From positions 1-48,646 of the forward strand of contig PWKN01000125.1 of assembly GCA_003559735.1 (NCBI GenBank): DNA of 48,646 bases, written 5' to 3'. This stretch comes from Bacteroidales bacterium (GTDB lineage Bacteria > Bacteroidota > Bacteroidia > Bacteroidales > UBA7960). Below, piece after piece: positions 35,867 through 44,411 of the stretch. The translations under genes were made by a program, and so were the position numbers. The notes beneath the pieces are model-generated. The model did no database searches, was not told the origin of the DNA, and worked only from the letters and a program-made list of their open reading frames with translations. The first letter of the stretch is position 1. Every line of letters starts with the position of its first letter.

Positions 35867-38794
35867 TTAGTGTTGCTTCAGGGACAGATACAGAGCTTCG
35901 GCCGGGTGTATTGCCTTACGGCCGGTGCCATCGAGGATCTGTTGCCGGCAGCTTGTCCCTGAAGCTACAATCATCGTATCTTCACCTGCCTTGCGTATTG
36001 CCGGGAACAACGACAGCTCACCGATCTGCATGCTGAGGGAGTAGTGGTTTTTTTCATAACCGAAAGAACCGGCCATTCCGCAGCACCCGCAGTCAATCTC
36101 TGTGATGTCGTTATTTGGCGGAACAGACAACATTGTCGCCAGGTGATGGGCAGATGACAGTGCCTTCTGATGGCAATGTGTGTGAAACAGGATGTTTCGG
36201 TGCCGTTCGTCGAACAGCGACCGGTCGATGTTTCCCGCCAGGTATTCGCCTGCAACAAACTCTTCCAGTGTATCAGAATTTTTTGCCAGGCTTAGTGCCT
36301 GGTTTTTTGTTTCCCCTTTTAACAGTTCGGGATATTCATCGCGAAGGCAAAGGATGGCCGACGGTTCAATGCCCACCAGCCGGCAAGTGCCGTTGATAAG
36401 GGGTGAGAGTGCCCTGGTGTTTTTTTCAGCGATAGCTGTAGCTTTCTTCAGCAGACCTTTCGACAGGCAGGCCCTGCCACTTTCTGTATGTTTGGGTATT
36501 TCAATGCGGTAACCCAGGTGATGGAGCAGCAGGCACGAGTATATGCCCGTTTGCGTGTCGCCATAATTGGTAAACTCGTCGCAGAACAGGTACACTTTCT
36601 TGTTTGTCTGTATGGCACTGTTCAGGTCCGGCAGGTTTTTTTCTGCCCACGCGGCAAGGCTTTGCCTGCTGATAAGTGGCAGCCTCCTTTGCTGTGCAAA
36701 CCCGAGAATATGTTTGATGATGGTGCCGGTGACCCTGTTTTTTGAGAAAAAGTTAAACAGTTTGGGTACCTTGCTGCCCGCCTTGTTCAGGGTCGCAAAG
36801 GCACCGGTGATCCTGGCACTTAACGGTGTGCCGTTTGCATCGTAGTAATGCTGCAGCACTTCGGCTTTGAGTTTTCCCATATCAACACTCGCAGGACATT
36901 CTGATTTGCATCCCTTGCACGAAAGGCACAGGTCGAGGACGTTGATGAGCTCCTTGTGGTCGAACGGATTTTTTTTAGGGGTACTGATGATCATTTCGCG
37001 GAGCAGGTTTGCCCTGCCGCGCGTACTGTCATATTCGTCGAGGGTGGCCTGGTACGATGGACACATAACGCCACCTGCCGAATGAGGTTTCCGGCAATCG
37101 CCCGAGCCGTTGCATTGTTCAGTTGCCCTGATAAAGCCCAGGGTTTTTTCAAAGTCGAAGTATGTCTTGATCTTTTGCCGGTGGGGTGCCGGCATATAGC
37201 GAAAATTGTCCTTTATGGAGCCGGTATTCACGATCTTGCCCGGGTTCAGGAGGTTTTCCGGATCCCAGGTCTGTTTCACCTCCTGCAGCATGGCGTGGCA
37301 TTTTTCTCCCAGCACGACAGGGATGAATGCACCACGGAGCCGGCCGTCGCCATGCTCACCGCTCAGCGACCCACGGTATTTTTTCACCAGGAGGGCCATC
37401 CCTTCGGCCACCTGGTAAAAACGTTCAATGTCGGTCCGGTTCTTCAGGTTCAGCAATGGGCGCAAGTGCAACTCCCCGCTGCCGATATGGGCATGAAACA
37501 CGCATTGCAGTCCGAGACTCCCGAGTAGTGCCATTACATCACTGATAAAGCCGGGGAGTGCTGTTACGTGTACGGCGGTATCTTCGATCACAGACACCGG
37601 CCTGGCGTCTCCCGGCATGTTCGACAACAATCCCAGTCCGGCCTTCCTCAGCGCCCATACTTTTCCGATGTCGTTTTCAAAAAGAACCGGGTAGTGAGAC
37701 CCCAGCTGATTTTTTCTCAGGCTCTCTTCAAGCTTTGTCGTTTGTCTGACTGCTTCCTCCCTGGTGTTGCAGGCAAATTCGACCAGCAGGACCGCACCAG
37801 GGTTGCCCTGGATGAAAAAGCGGTTTTTCGCATGCTGCAGGTTGTCTTTGGTACAGTCGAGGATATGCTTATCCATCAGCTCTACGGCAGTGGGCTTGTG
37901 TTCCAATGCAACCAGATTGGCTTTGAGGGCCTCCTGCACACTGCCGAGGTGCACGCACATTAATGCTTTGACCGGTGGTGGCAGCGGGACAAGATTCAGC
38001 ATGATGTCGCAATAGATGGCCAGAGTCCCTTCTGCGCCGCACAGGATCCGGCACATATTAAAATCCTCCCGGCCACCAAAGGGGGCAGACTTTAACAGCA
38101 GGTCGAGTGCATATCCCGTATTGCGCCTGTTGATGCGCTGATCAGGATAGTTTTCGCTGATCTCTTTCTGGTTCTCCCTGTTGGAGAGCATCTGAAACAA
38201 ATGGTGGTATATTCTGTTCTCAAGTCCGCTCCCCACGCACTTGTTTCTGAATTCCTGCTGGTTCAGCGGACCAAAGACAGCCATTGTGCCGTCTGAGAGC
38301 AGTGCATTTATTTCAAGGGTATGGTCGCGGGTGCTGCCATAAATAAGGGAGTGGGACCCGCACGCGTTGTTTGCCGCCATGCCGCCGATCATACACCGGT
38401 TACCGGTGGAGGTTTCCGGACCAAAAAACAGTCCGAAGGGCTCCAGATACCGGTTCAGGTCATCAAGGATCACCCCCGGCTGAACCCTTACCCACCGTTC
38501 GGTTGTGTTGAGTTCAATGATCTTGTTCATGTGGCGTGAGAAGTCGACCACCAATCCATGCCCCACCACTTGTCCGGCGAGCGATGTCCCCGCCGTGCGC
38601 GGAATCAGCGGAAGCTGATGGGTTTTACAGAAAGAGAGGATCTTTTTCAGGTCACCGGTGCCGGCCGGACAAACGACGGCTGCAGGCACTTCCCTGTAGA
38701 CCGATGCGTCTGTGGCATACATCAGCCGGTAGCTATGGTCATCATAAAGATCACCTTCAAGTTGTTGTCTTAATGTGTTGAATGGGAAAGTCAT
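35867..38794 (-). CDS. GlcD-GlcF-type fusion: FAD-linked oxidase with iron-sulfur and cysteine-rich domains
   Basis: A 975-residue fusion. The first half is an FAD-binding PCMH oxidase (PAAVVCPAGTGDLKKILSF, PRTAGTSLAGQVVGHGLVVD, GTFNACGSHS-like MAANNACGSHSLIYGST) with the FAD-linked C-terminal domain (LSGEHGDGRLRGAF). The second half is a ferredoxin-like domain (CLSCKGCKSECP plus a second partial cluster) and a CCG domain (HTHCHQKALS, DCGCCGMAGSFGYEKNH). Such proteins oxidise D-lactate, glycolate or D-2-hydroxy acids and pass electrons to the quinone pool. The substrate is unknown. Its ATG overlaps the stop of the EEP gene in an ATGA, so the two are translationally coupled. Confidence 0.92.
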   Translation of the reverse strand: MTFPFNTLRQQLEGDLYDDHSYRLMYATDASVYREVPAAVVCPAGTGDLKKILSFCKTHQLPLIPRTAGTSLAGQVVGHGLVVDFSRHMNKIIELNTTERWVRVQPGVILDDLNRYLEPFGLFFGPETSTGNRCMIGGMAANNACGSHSLIYGSTRDHTLEINALLSDGTMAVFGPLNQQEFRNKCVGSGLENRIYHHLFQMLSNRENQKEISENYPDQRINRRNTGYALDLLLKSAPFGGREDFNMCRILCGAEGTLAIYCDIMLNLVPLPPPVKALMCVHLGSVQEALKANLVALEHKPTAVELMDKHILDCTKDNLQHAKNRFFIQGNPGAVLLVEFACNTREEAVRQTTKLEESLRKNQLGSHYPVLFENDIGKVWALRKAGLGLLSNMPGDARPVSVIEDTAVHVTALPGFISDVMALLGSLGLQCVFHAHIGSGELHLRPLLNLKNRTDIERFYQVAEGMALLVKKYRGSLSGEHGDGRLRGAFIPVVLGEKCHAMLQEVKQTWDPENLLNPGKIVNTGSIKDNFRYMPAPHRQKIKTYFDFEKTLGFIRATEQCNGSGDCRKPHSAGGVMCPSYQATLDEYDSTRGRANLLREMIISTPKKNPFDHKELINVLDLCLSCKGCKSECPASVDMGKLKAEVLQHYYDANGTPLSARITGAFATLNKAGSKVPKLFNFFSKNRVTGTIIKHILGFAQQRRLPLISRQSLAAWAEKNLPDLNSAIQTNKKVYLFCDEFTNYGDTQTGIYSCLLLHHLGYRIEIPKHTESGRACLSKGLLKKATAIAEKNTRALSPLINGTCRLVGIEPSAILCLRDEYPELLKGETKNQALSLAKNSDTLEEFVAGEYLAGNIDRSLFDERHRNILFHTHCHQKALSSAHHLATMLSVPPNNDITEIDCGCCGMAGSFGYEKNHYSLSMQIGELSLFPAIRKAGEDTMIVASGTSCRQQILDGTGRKAIHPAEALYLSLKQH

Positions 38795-39876
38795 CGGCCA
38801 ATATACTTCGCTGCCGGGACGGAATGGGGTCCCAACAGTCTGAATTCTGCCACCACCGGATTGTGGTCAGAATATTTGAAGTCGAGATGAAACCCTTTAA
38901 CATCCAACGGTTTAATGTTGGGTGATGCGATGAAGAAGTCGATAAGCGTTGTTGCTGTGGTGGCTGCATCGTAGGGTGTTACTGCGCGGCGGTTGGTAGG
39001 CACGGTCGCATCATACACGAAATGCCACTCCGGAAGGTAATTTGCCGGGATATACATGAGTTCCTGCTCATCAAACACATTAAAAAAGAAGTCGGGTTGA
39101 AAGTCAGGCGGACACTGATTGAAGTCGCCACCGGCAATTACGTAGTTCCCCTTTTCATATTCACTGACCAGCATTGTACGCAGATAGTCCATTTGCTTCC
39201 TGCGCAGTCCGCCATCATCAAAAGCAGAATTATGGGTGTTGATGATCACCAGTTCTTTTCCGTTATCGACAGGGTACCTGTTCAGGAGAAAGCACCGTTG
39301 CAGGTTGAACAGCTTTTCAGGCCAGGGGTAGTTGCCGGGATAGCTGACCCTTTTCACTGTATGCGGCACAAATCCCCCTGCAGTGATCAGTCCGGAGGTG
39401 ACCCTCCCCATGGGTGCATACCATGGTACCGGCACGAAGCGGACATCATAGTTTTTGGCAAATGTATGGTGTGCACCGGGCAGGATTTTTCTGATGCTGT
39501 CGGGCATATTGATATAGTAAGACCGCCTGGCACTGCTGTCGGCCTCCTGCAACAGGAAAAAGCCGGCATGACGGTGTTTTTCCAAAAACGACAGTATCCC
39601 GCTCAGGTTTTCCAGTGTCCGCTCGCGGCTCGTACGCACCTGCCTCCCTCCGTCATAGAAAAAGTCCATATCGTCGCCCATTCCTGCATATCCAAGGTTC
39701 CAGGTCAATATGGAAATAGTTGCGGTACTGCTCAATACAGAGGGTTGGTCGCTCTGATCCATGATGGTATACTCACCGGGTTCATAAAAAGTGATTTGCG
39801 CGTATAACAAAATAATGCCCAATGCAGCTGCCAGTGTCAGCAGTAAGATGCCGATAAGTTTCAAGAGTTTTAGCAT
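38791..39876 (-). CDS. Endonuclease/exonuclease/phosphatase-family protein with N-terminal membrane anchor
   Basis: The start MLKLLKLIGILLLTLAAALG gives a membrane anchor; the ATG 18 codons upstream is not needed. The catalytic fold shows ISILTWNLGYAG, FFLLQEADSSARRSYYIN, INTHNSAFDDGG, YVIAGGDFNQCPPDF and a final YSDHNPVVAEF, matching the EEP (exonuclease III/DNase I-like) active-site pattern. The position, likely facing the periplasm, suggests a lipid or phosphodiester substrate rather than DNA. It is the first gene of a two-gene operon with the oxidase. Confidence 0.85.
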   Translation of the reverse strand: MLKLLKLIGILLLTLAAALGIILLYAQITFYEPGEYTIMDQSDQPSVLSSTATISILTWNLGYAGMGDDMDFFYDGGRQVRTSRERTLENLSGILSFLEKHRHAGFFLLQEADSSARRSYYINMPDSIRKILPGAHHTFAKNYDVRFVPVPWYAPMGRVTSGLITAGGFVPHTVKRVSYPGNYPWPEKLFNLQRCFLLNRYPVDNGKELVIINTHNSAFDDGGLRRKQMDYLRTMLVSEYEKGNYVIAGGDFNQCPPDFQPDFFFNVFDEQELMYIPANYLPEWHFVYDATVPTNRRAVTPYDAATTATTLIDFFIASPNIKPLDVKGFHLDFKYSDHNPVVAEFRLLGPHSVPAAKYIGR

Positions 39877-39897
39877 CGTCCGGACCCCTTTTTTGAT

Positions 39898-39905
39898 CAA
39901 AATTA
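39898..39905 (-). promoter_or_regulatory. -7 box of the EEP-oxidase operon
   Basis: TAATTTTG on the minus strand, a full TAnnTTTG match, about 22 bases before the chosen start; this supports the shorter start, since the upstream ATG at 39930 would lie before the promoter. Confidence 0.4.
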
Positions 39906-40100
39906 CATGATAATTTCCAATTTCCAGCATTTGAAAGAAAAAAAGCCAGCTTGCCGGGGAACGCCTACGCTAAAGGTGTTCTGTGAGCACCTGCATTTGC
40001 AAAAAATAATGCCGGGTTGCCGGGAGGTTCAGCACTCACAGCCAACAAATTGTTCTGTTGTTGTCATCAAATAAAATGGATTACACCATTGTTTTTTATT

Positions 40101-40108
40101 TATCTTCG
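40101..40108 (+). promoter_or_regulatory. -7 box of lolD
   Basis: TATCTTCG, one base off TAnnTTTG and a frequent variant, 8 bases before the first ATG, so the leader is very short. Confidence 0.4.
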
Positions 40109-40116
40109 CATTTTCT

Positions 40117-40770
40117 ATGATGATCATAGCAGACAACATACACAAATCGTATGGCAGCCTGAAGGTATTGCAGGGGGTCACCCTTCGGGTGGCCCAGGGA
40201 GAGATTGTGTCTGTTGTGGGCGCCTCCGGGGCTGGCAAGACCACCCTGCTGCACATACTGGGCACACTTGACCGTTTTGACAAGGGGCAGGTACTGATCA
40301 ACCAGCACGACACATCGGGATTCAACGACAGGCAGTTGTCGGCGTTTCGCAACCGGCACATCGGGTTTGTTTTTCAGTTTCATCACCTGTTGCCCGAATT
40401 TACAGCATTGGAGAATGTGGGCATTCCTGCGTTTATTGGAGGAAAATCGAAGAAGGAAGGGGAGCGTCGGGCGACCAGGCTTCTTGCCATGATGGGGCTC
40501 GAAGACAGGATGGATCACAAGCCTGCCGAACTCAGTGGCGGTGAGCAGCAACGTGTTGCCGTTGCCCGTGCACTGGTCAACGACCCATCGGTTGTGCTGG
40601 CAGATGAGCCCAGCGGTAATCTCGACTCCAGATCCTCAGAAGAGCTGCACCGTCTGTTTTTCGACCTCAGGGAGCAGATCAATCAAACCTTTGTGATTGT
40701 CACCCATAATGAAGCCTTTGCTGACTTGGCCGACCGGAAACTCACCATTCACGACGGGGTCATTCTCTGA
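40117..40770 (+). CDS. lolD: ABC transporter ATP-binding protein, LolD/MacB-like
   Basis: A 217-residue ABC ATPase of the LolD/MacB class. Walker A GASGAGKT (35-42), Q-loop [18 protein letters not shown] (the [14 protein letters not shown] is typical of LolD), signature LSGGEQQ (139-145), Walker [13 protein letters not shown] with D163 and E164, and H-loop VIVTHN. LolD powers release of lipoproteins from the inner membrane to LolA. The LolCE permease is not in the window, so a MacB-type role is possible. Confidence 0.88.
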   Translation: MMIIADNIHKSYGSLKVLQGVTLRVAQGEIVSVVGASGAGKTTLLHILGTLDRFDKGQVLINQHDTSGFNDRQLSAFRNRHIGFVFQFHHLLPEFTALENVGIPAFIGGKSKKEGERRATRLLAMMGLEDRMDHKPAELSGGEQQRVAVARALVNDPSVVLADEPSGNLDSRSSEELHRLFFDLREQINQTFVIVTHNEAFADLADRKLTIHDGVIL

Positions 40771-40786
40771 TAAGGCATTCTTCCCA

Positions 40787-40816
40787 TTACTTTTTTGTCT
40801 TGATACAAAAAAGTAA
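40787..40816 (+). terminator. Perfect palindrome after lolD
   Basis: TTACTTTTTTGT, loop CTTGAT, ACAAAAAAGTAA: a perfect 12-pair stem 16 bases after the stop. It can terminate lolD or serve both strands, since fic ends at 40951 on the minus strand. Confidence 0.7.
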
Positions 40817-40950
40817 CCAACACAGGCAAATCTGAAGCTGAATTAATGTAAAAATACACCTATTATGAATGCATCGGATTTTATTACTTTTCTGGTTTAA
40901 GAGCGTTTATTAAAATATTTCCCCGGACAAAGGTTAGTTACGAGTCGTAC

Positions 40951-42504
40951 TCATTTTAGTCCGGCAACAGGTTTGCCTTTAAGGCCGGCATCAATGAGCC
41001 AGGCCATAAACTCAGCAAATGGTTTTATGTCTTGCTGCACAGAAGCGCTTTCAAGGGCTTTCATATATGTGTCCCTTTCCTGCACCGGGATTACTGTCCA
41101 CGGAAAACCACCCGAAGCCAGCATGGCATTCATCAGGAACCGGCCCATGCGACCATTTCCATCCATATAAGGATGAATATATACAAAAACAAAATGACCG
41201 AGTACCGCCCGCACTCCCGCGTTCTCTTCTTTTTCCAAAAGCTCAAAAAACACTTCCATTGCCTCAGGAAGTGCCTCTTTGTGGATGGGGATATGCCTTG
41301 ACCTGGCAATGTAAACATGGTTATTCCGGTATCCGGCCAGATCAGAAGGTTTCAAAATGCCGGCACTTACACTGGGGGCAAACATCTCCCTGTACCACTG
41401 CTCATGATCGATACTTACAACTTTTCCTGCATTATCTCCATCAAAGATTTTATGTATGCTGTTTTTCACAGCCTTAAACGCTTGCCAATAGCCGCGGGCA
41501 GCGAGAGCATCGCGTTGTTGTTTATCTTCCTCATTACCACGCACAACCCAATTGCCTGACTTTACACGCTCAATCAAAGCGGGAGTTACAGAGTACTTCT
41601 CTATGGACAAAGAGTGATAAGCATCGGTAGTGTAAAGCTCTTCCATCTGCTCAAGGTAGGCTGCCCTGTTTCCAGGGATACCGGGCGAATCTGGCAGAAG
41701 CCTGGCTACCAAATGCCTCATGCTGTGCCATAAAAGTTTTATGCGATGTACATAAGGCGATTTTTCCTGCCTGTTCAATGTTGCTGTTGGCAGGATACGG
41801 AACGGGTTGGTTTCCCTTACATCATAACCGGCAGCTTTCATGATTTTCATGATGTTATCTGCAGTTTCCTCCTGCCCCATACGCCTGTATGCACCGGTAA
41901 TCCGGCCGGCAATTTGTGAATGCCCCCCATCAAGGAGCATCCGAAGCAAGTCCTGTTGATTATTTAAGATCATCGTCAGGGCTATCTGAGCTGACTTGGG
42001 ATGTTTTTCGAAAAAAGACGGACTAACATGTATAATGGATGAAAGCAGACTTACAAGACGCAATCCGTGTTTCATTTCGATCTCTGCCTTATGAGGCAAT
42101 GTCGATTTCATTGCAAATAAAGAGGTGTTGAACAACAAGCTTGTAGGAAGGTTGTTGCCTTTTGAGCTTCTGATAATCAGCTGCCGGGGCACGGTGTGAT
42201 CACCGGTATGCAACAAAAGAGATTGTTCGGCAGAGATACAGTACTCTTCACCATAACGGTCATGAAGGTACCCGGCACAAAAGCCCCAGAAAGAAACATA
42301 CCACGAAGTGCTATCGCCGGGTTGTTCATTTGGCGGAACAGATACATACCATCCCTTCACAACCTCGCGAATGAAACCTGAGTCTGCAAGTCTTTCGCGG
42401 TGCACCCTCGAAAGCTTTCCGGCCTTAATGGCAATAACTCCCCTGTCCTGAAGTTCTTTGAGTTTTTCAAGGGATTCGGATAGTTTTTGTCCAGGTGTTC
42501 CCAT
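40951..42504 (-). CDS. Fic-domain protein with AbiEi-like N-terminal half
   Basis: A 517-residue protein. The C-terminal Fic domain carries HPYMDGNGR (444-452), the full HxFx(D/E)GNGR AMP-transfer motif, so it is probably active; it would attach AMP (or similar) to a target hydroxyl. No clear [S/T]xxxE[G/N] inhibitory motif is visible. The N-terminal half starts with a winged-helix-like segment (LSRVHRERLADSGFIREVVKGWY) and EEYCISAEQSLLLHTGDHTVP, which recall the AbiEi antitoxin plan. The family with this layout is widespread, but its target is unknown to me. It follows an abiEi/abiEii pair on the same strand, with its own -7 box. Confidence 0.88.
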   Translation of the reverse strand: MGTPGQKLSESLEKLKELQDRGVIAIKAGKLSRVHRERLADSGFIREVVKGWYVSVPPNEQPGDSTSWYVSFWGFCAGYLHDRYGEEYCISAEQSLLLHTGDHTVPRQLIIRSSKGNNLPTSLLFNTSLFAMKSTLPHKAEIEMKHGLRLVSLLSSIIHVSPSFFEKHPKSAQIALTMILNNQQDLLRMLLDGGHSQIAGRITGAYRRMGQEETADNIMKIMKAAGYDVRETNPFRILPTATLNRQEKSPYVHRIKLLWHSMRHLVARLLPDSPGIPGNRAAYLEQMEELYTTDAYHSLSIEKYSVTPALIERVKSGNWVVRGNEEDKQQRDALAARGYWQAFKAVKNSIHKIFDGDNAGKVVSIDHEQWYREMFAPSVSAGILKPSDLAGYRNNHVYIARSRHIPIHKEALPEAMEVFFELLEKEENAGVRAVLGHFVFVYIHPYMDGNGRMGRFLMNAMLASGGFPWTVIPVQERDTYMKALESASVQQDIKPFAEFMAWLIDAGLKGKPVAGLK

Positions 42505-42509
42505 TGGGC

Positions 42510-42565
42510 TATTTTTATTGTTTTACGCTGTGGTATTTTTATTTTTAAACGTTGTGGCAAAGTTA
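42510..42565 (-). promoter_or_regulatory. 24-bp tandem repeat abutting the -7 box of fic
   Basis: Plus-strand units at 42510-42533 and 42534-42557 both start TATTTTTATT and end CG-T/C-TGTGG, with 20 of 24 positions equal. The -7 box TAACTTTG (minus strand, 42565-42558) directly adjoins the second unit. The repeats therefore cover the start site and leader, a place where a repressor would block transcription. The fic ATG follows 5 bases beyond the first unit. Confidence 0.65.
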
Positions 42566-42647
42566 TTAATTTATGCCGTGATAATGATATTACTTGCTGT
42601 TTTTAAACAATAGTCCCCAGGAGCTAAAAGTCCAAGCTTAAACAAAA

Positions 42648-43454
42648 TTAGATCGCGCACAACGCATCAAAATCCAAACCGTTTACATAATCATAAAACG
42701 ACGATACACGCACAGCGTTTTCCCTGTTGATTAAAAACAAGCTTATTTCATGCTCTTTTTCGCGCATGTCTGCCGTTTCAACAGTGCGAAGTATCATTTG
42801 CTTTAAATTCTCGGGCGTGGAAACATGAACCCCCCTTTGTGCCATTACCTGTTTCAGGTAAGAAAAGTCAATTTTTGCCCGTTGGCACAAAAAACTAAAG
42901 TCGTACATATCACGTGCCTTTGCCCTTTGTGTTATAACAATGGCTTTCATTGATAACAACACATTGATCACAGGCAGGTAAACAGGAAAAAACTGCCCAA
43001 AACGATTTACGTAATGCAGCTGCTTTTCATAAGGCGTTTTATTTTTTTGAATGTCGATCTTTACCCATATTTTTTTTCTCGGATCATCGAGCGTGTAGCT
43101 TTTGCTGATGTCCGGAAACTGCATCTTACAAAAGTTGTCGCTGTTGCGATAATCATGTGCTACGCTGCAAGGCAGGCCTTCATTGGAAACATGCCCGGCA
43201 ATCGCTTCAAATTGACCCCTTAACATTTCGCGATCTGCACCAAAGTAATCAAAATCCAGGTCTTCGCTGAAACGGTCAAGCCCATGGCAAAAGCGCATGC
43301 TCGTGCCACCAATAAAGACAAGTTCCTGGGCAAATCCGCTTTTGGATATCCTGTTCAACAACAGGGTTTGCAAATACTCCTTGATCACGTGCACTTTGAA
43401 GGCAGCAGGTACATGATCAGGATAATGGGCACGAAGTTGCTCAAAAGACATCAT
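42648..43454 (-). CDS. abiEii: AbiEii-type nucleotidyltransferase toxin
   Basis: A 268-residue member of the AbiEii/AbiGii toxin family. The nucleotidyltransferase core shows LVFIGGTSMRFCHGLDRFSEDLDFDY (broken here only by length), with G-G-T-S and the D-L-D metal ligands, followed by WVKIDIQKN for the third acidic residue and DMYDFSFLCQ in the helical part. AbiEii proteins transfer nucleotides to targets such as tRNA and stop growth until neutralised by AbiEi. The start overlaps the abiEi end by 14 bases, as is normal for the pair. Confidence 0.9.
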   Translation of the reverse strand: MMSFEQLRAHYPDHVPAAFKVHVIKEYLQTLLLNRISKSGFAQELVFIGGTSMRFCHGLDRFSEDLDFDYFGADREMLRGQFEAIAGHVSNEGLPCSVAHDYRNSDNFCKMQFPDISKSYTLDDPRKKIWVKIDIQKNKTPYEKQLHYVNRFGQFFPVYLPVINVLLSMKAIVITQRAKARDMYDFSFLCQRAKIDFSYLKQVMAQRGVHVSTPENLKQMILRTVETADMREKEHEISLFLINRENAVRVSSFYDYVNGLDFDALCAI

Positions 43455-44079
43455 GATGTTTAAAGATATTTGTTAGTGTTGATTCGAGGCTTTTTCGTCC
43501 TGCCTGCTGTACATATCCATACAAACGGTCTTTATCCATAGCATCAAGCATTTCATTATCAAAACGATAATCCGCAATTTGATCACCGGAAAGCTGCTGT
43601 TTGCCAAAATAAATAAAATCAAAAAAAGCCTTCTCCAGGGAGGCTATTCTTATCTGGCGCTCTGTTTGCTTTCCGGCAAGATGCAAGGTTATCTTCTTCA
43701 TGTCGTACCCGGTAAACAGCTCACGCTTTATGCGCCTATAGGAATATTCTCCGGCAGCAGTGCTGAAATGATTGGTTTTCCGTGTGCTCACCGCCGTAAT
43801 GGTATAAACGGCCTCAGGTATCAGGCTGTATTCTGACATTACAAACTCAGTGCTAATGTAGGAAGACTCATATATCTTGTTGGATATCAGCAGCTCCACC
43901 CCCTCATTACCCAGAAACTCCGAAAAAATGAAATGACCCTTGATCAGTGGGGTCACATAGCTCTTTTTAGCCCATTCGTGCAGCCTGCGCCTGTCGACCG
44001 AGCCAAATACGCCCCTGGCATCTTCATAAGAAAACACCACAAATGGATGCATTGCTTTGTAAAACTCCCGGTAGGTCAT
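43441..44079 (-). CDS. abiEi: AbiEi-type antitoxin and repressor
   Basis: A 212-residue protein. The N-terminal winged helix includes GSVDRRRLHEWAKKSYVTPL and IKGHFIFSEF; the C-terminal antitoxin domain includes SSYISTEFVMSEYSLIPEAV and RIASLEKAFFDFIYFG. AbiEi proteins repress their own operon and block AbiEii toxicity (type IV). It is the first gene of the operon, with its -7 box only 4 bases before the ATG, so the mRNA may be leaderless. Confidence 0.88.
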   Translation of the reverse strand: MTYREFYKAMHPFVVFSYEDARGVFGSVDRRRLHEWAKKSYVTPLIKGHFIFSEFLGNEGVELLISNKIYESSYISTEFVMSEYSLIPEAVYTITAVSTRKTNHFSTAAGEYSYRRIKRELFTGYDMKKITLHLAGKQTERQIRIASLEKAFFDFIYFGKQQLSGDQIADYRFDNEMLDAMDKDRLYGYVQQAGRKSLESTLTNIFKHHDVF

Positions 44080-44083
44080 ACCA

Positions 44084-44091
44084 CAAAGATA
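44084..44091 (-). promoter_or_regulatory. -7 box of abiEi, 4 bases from the start codon
   Basis: TATCTTTG on the minus strand, full TAnnTTTG match, followed by TGGT and then ATG. Transcription would begin at or within a few bases of the start codon. Confidence 0.6.
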
Positions 44092-44299
44092 GCATTTGTT
44101 TCTTTATGTTGTTGTTTTTAATGACAATGTGACGCCACAATCCTTACCTTCCTCCCCGCTGAGCTTTTTATCAGCTTTTGGCATTTAGTGGATCTCCCAT
44201 ACAGCTCAAAGATGAATCACTGAGAAAAAACAAATCCAAATAATCATAAAGCAAGGGCAACGAATGCATATGAAAACCCCAGGTGAATGATTGTAATAA

Positions 44300-44337
44300 T
44301 CAATATGCCCGGAATGGGGGGTCAGTATCACCGGAAT
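44300..44337. mobile_element. Possible IS21-type terminal repeat remnant
   Basis: Two direct repeats 22 bases apart, TCAATATGCCCGGAAT (44300) and TCAGTATCACCGGAAT (44322), resemble the multiple terminal repeats of IS21-family elements (TCAxTATxxCCGGAAT). No istA/istB gene is seen. The surrounding 332-base gap (44080-44411) is otherwise without a gene, apart from the two promoters. Confidence 0.35.
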
Positions 44338-44399
44338 ATCCAGGCACAACATGTCCGAGACAGGTGGCGGCAAAAATCGCCGGATAATTCAAATAATTG

Positions 44400-44407
44400 T
44401 ATCTTTG
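44400..44407 (+). promoter_or_regulatory. -7 box of the MNT gene, 4 bases from the start codon
   Basis: TATCTTTG followed by AATC and ATG (44412): the same arrangement as abiEi, on the opposite strand. Confidence 0.6.
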
Positions 44408-44411
44408 AATC

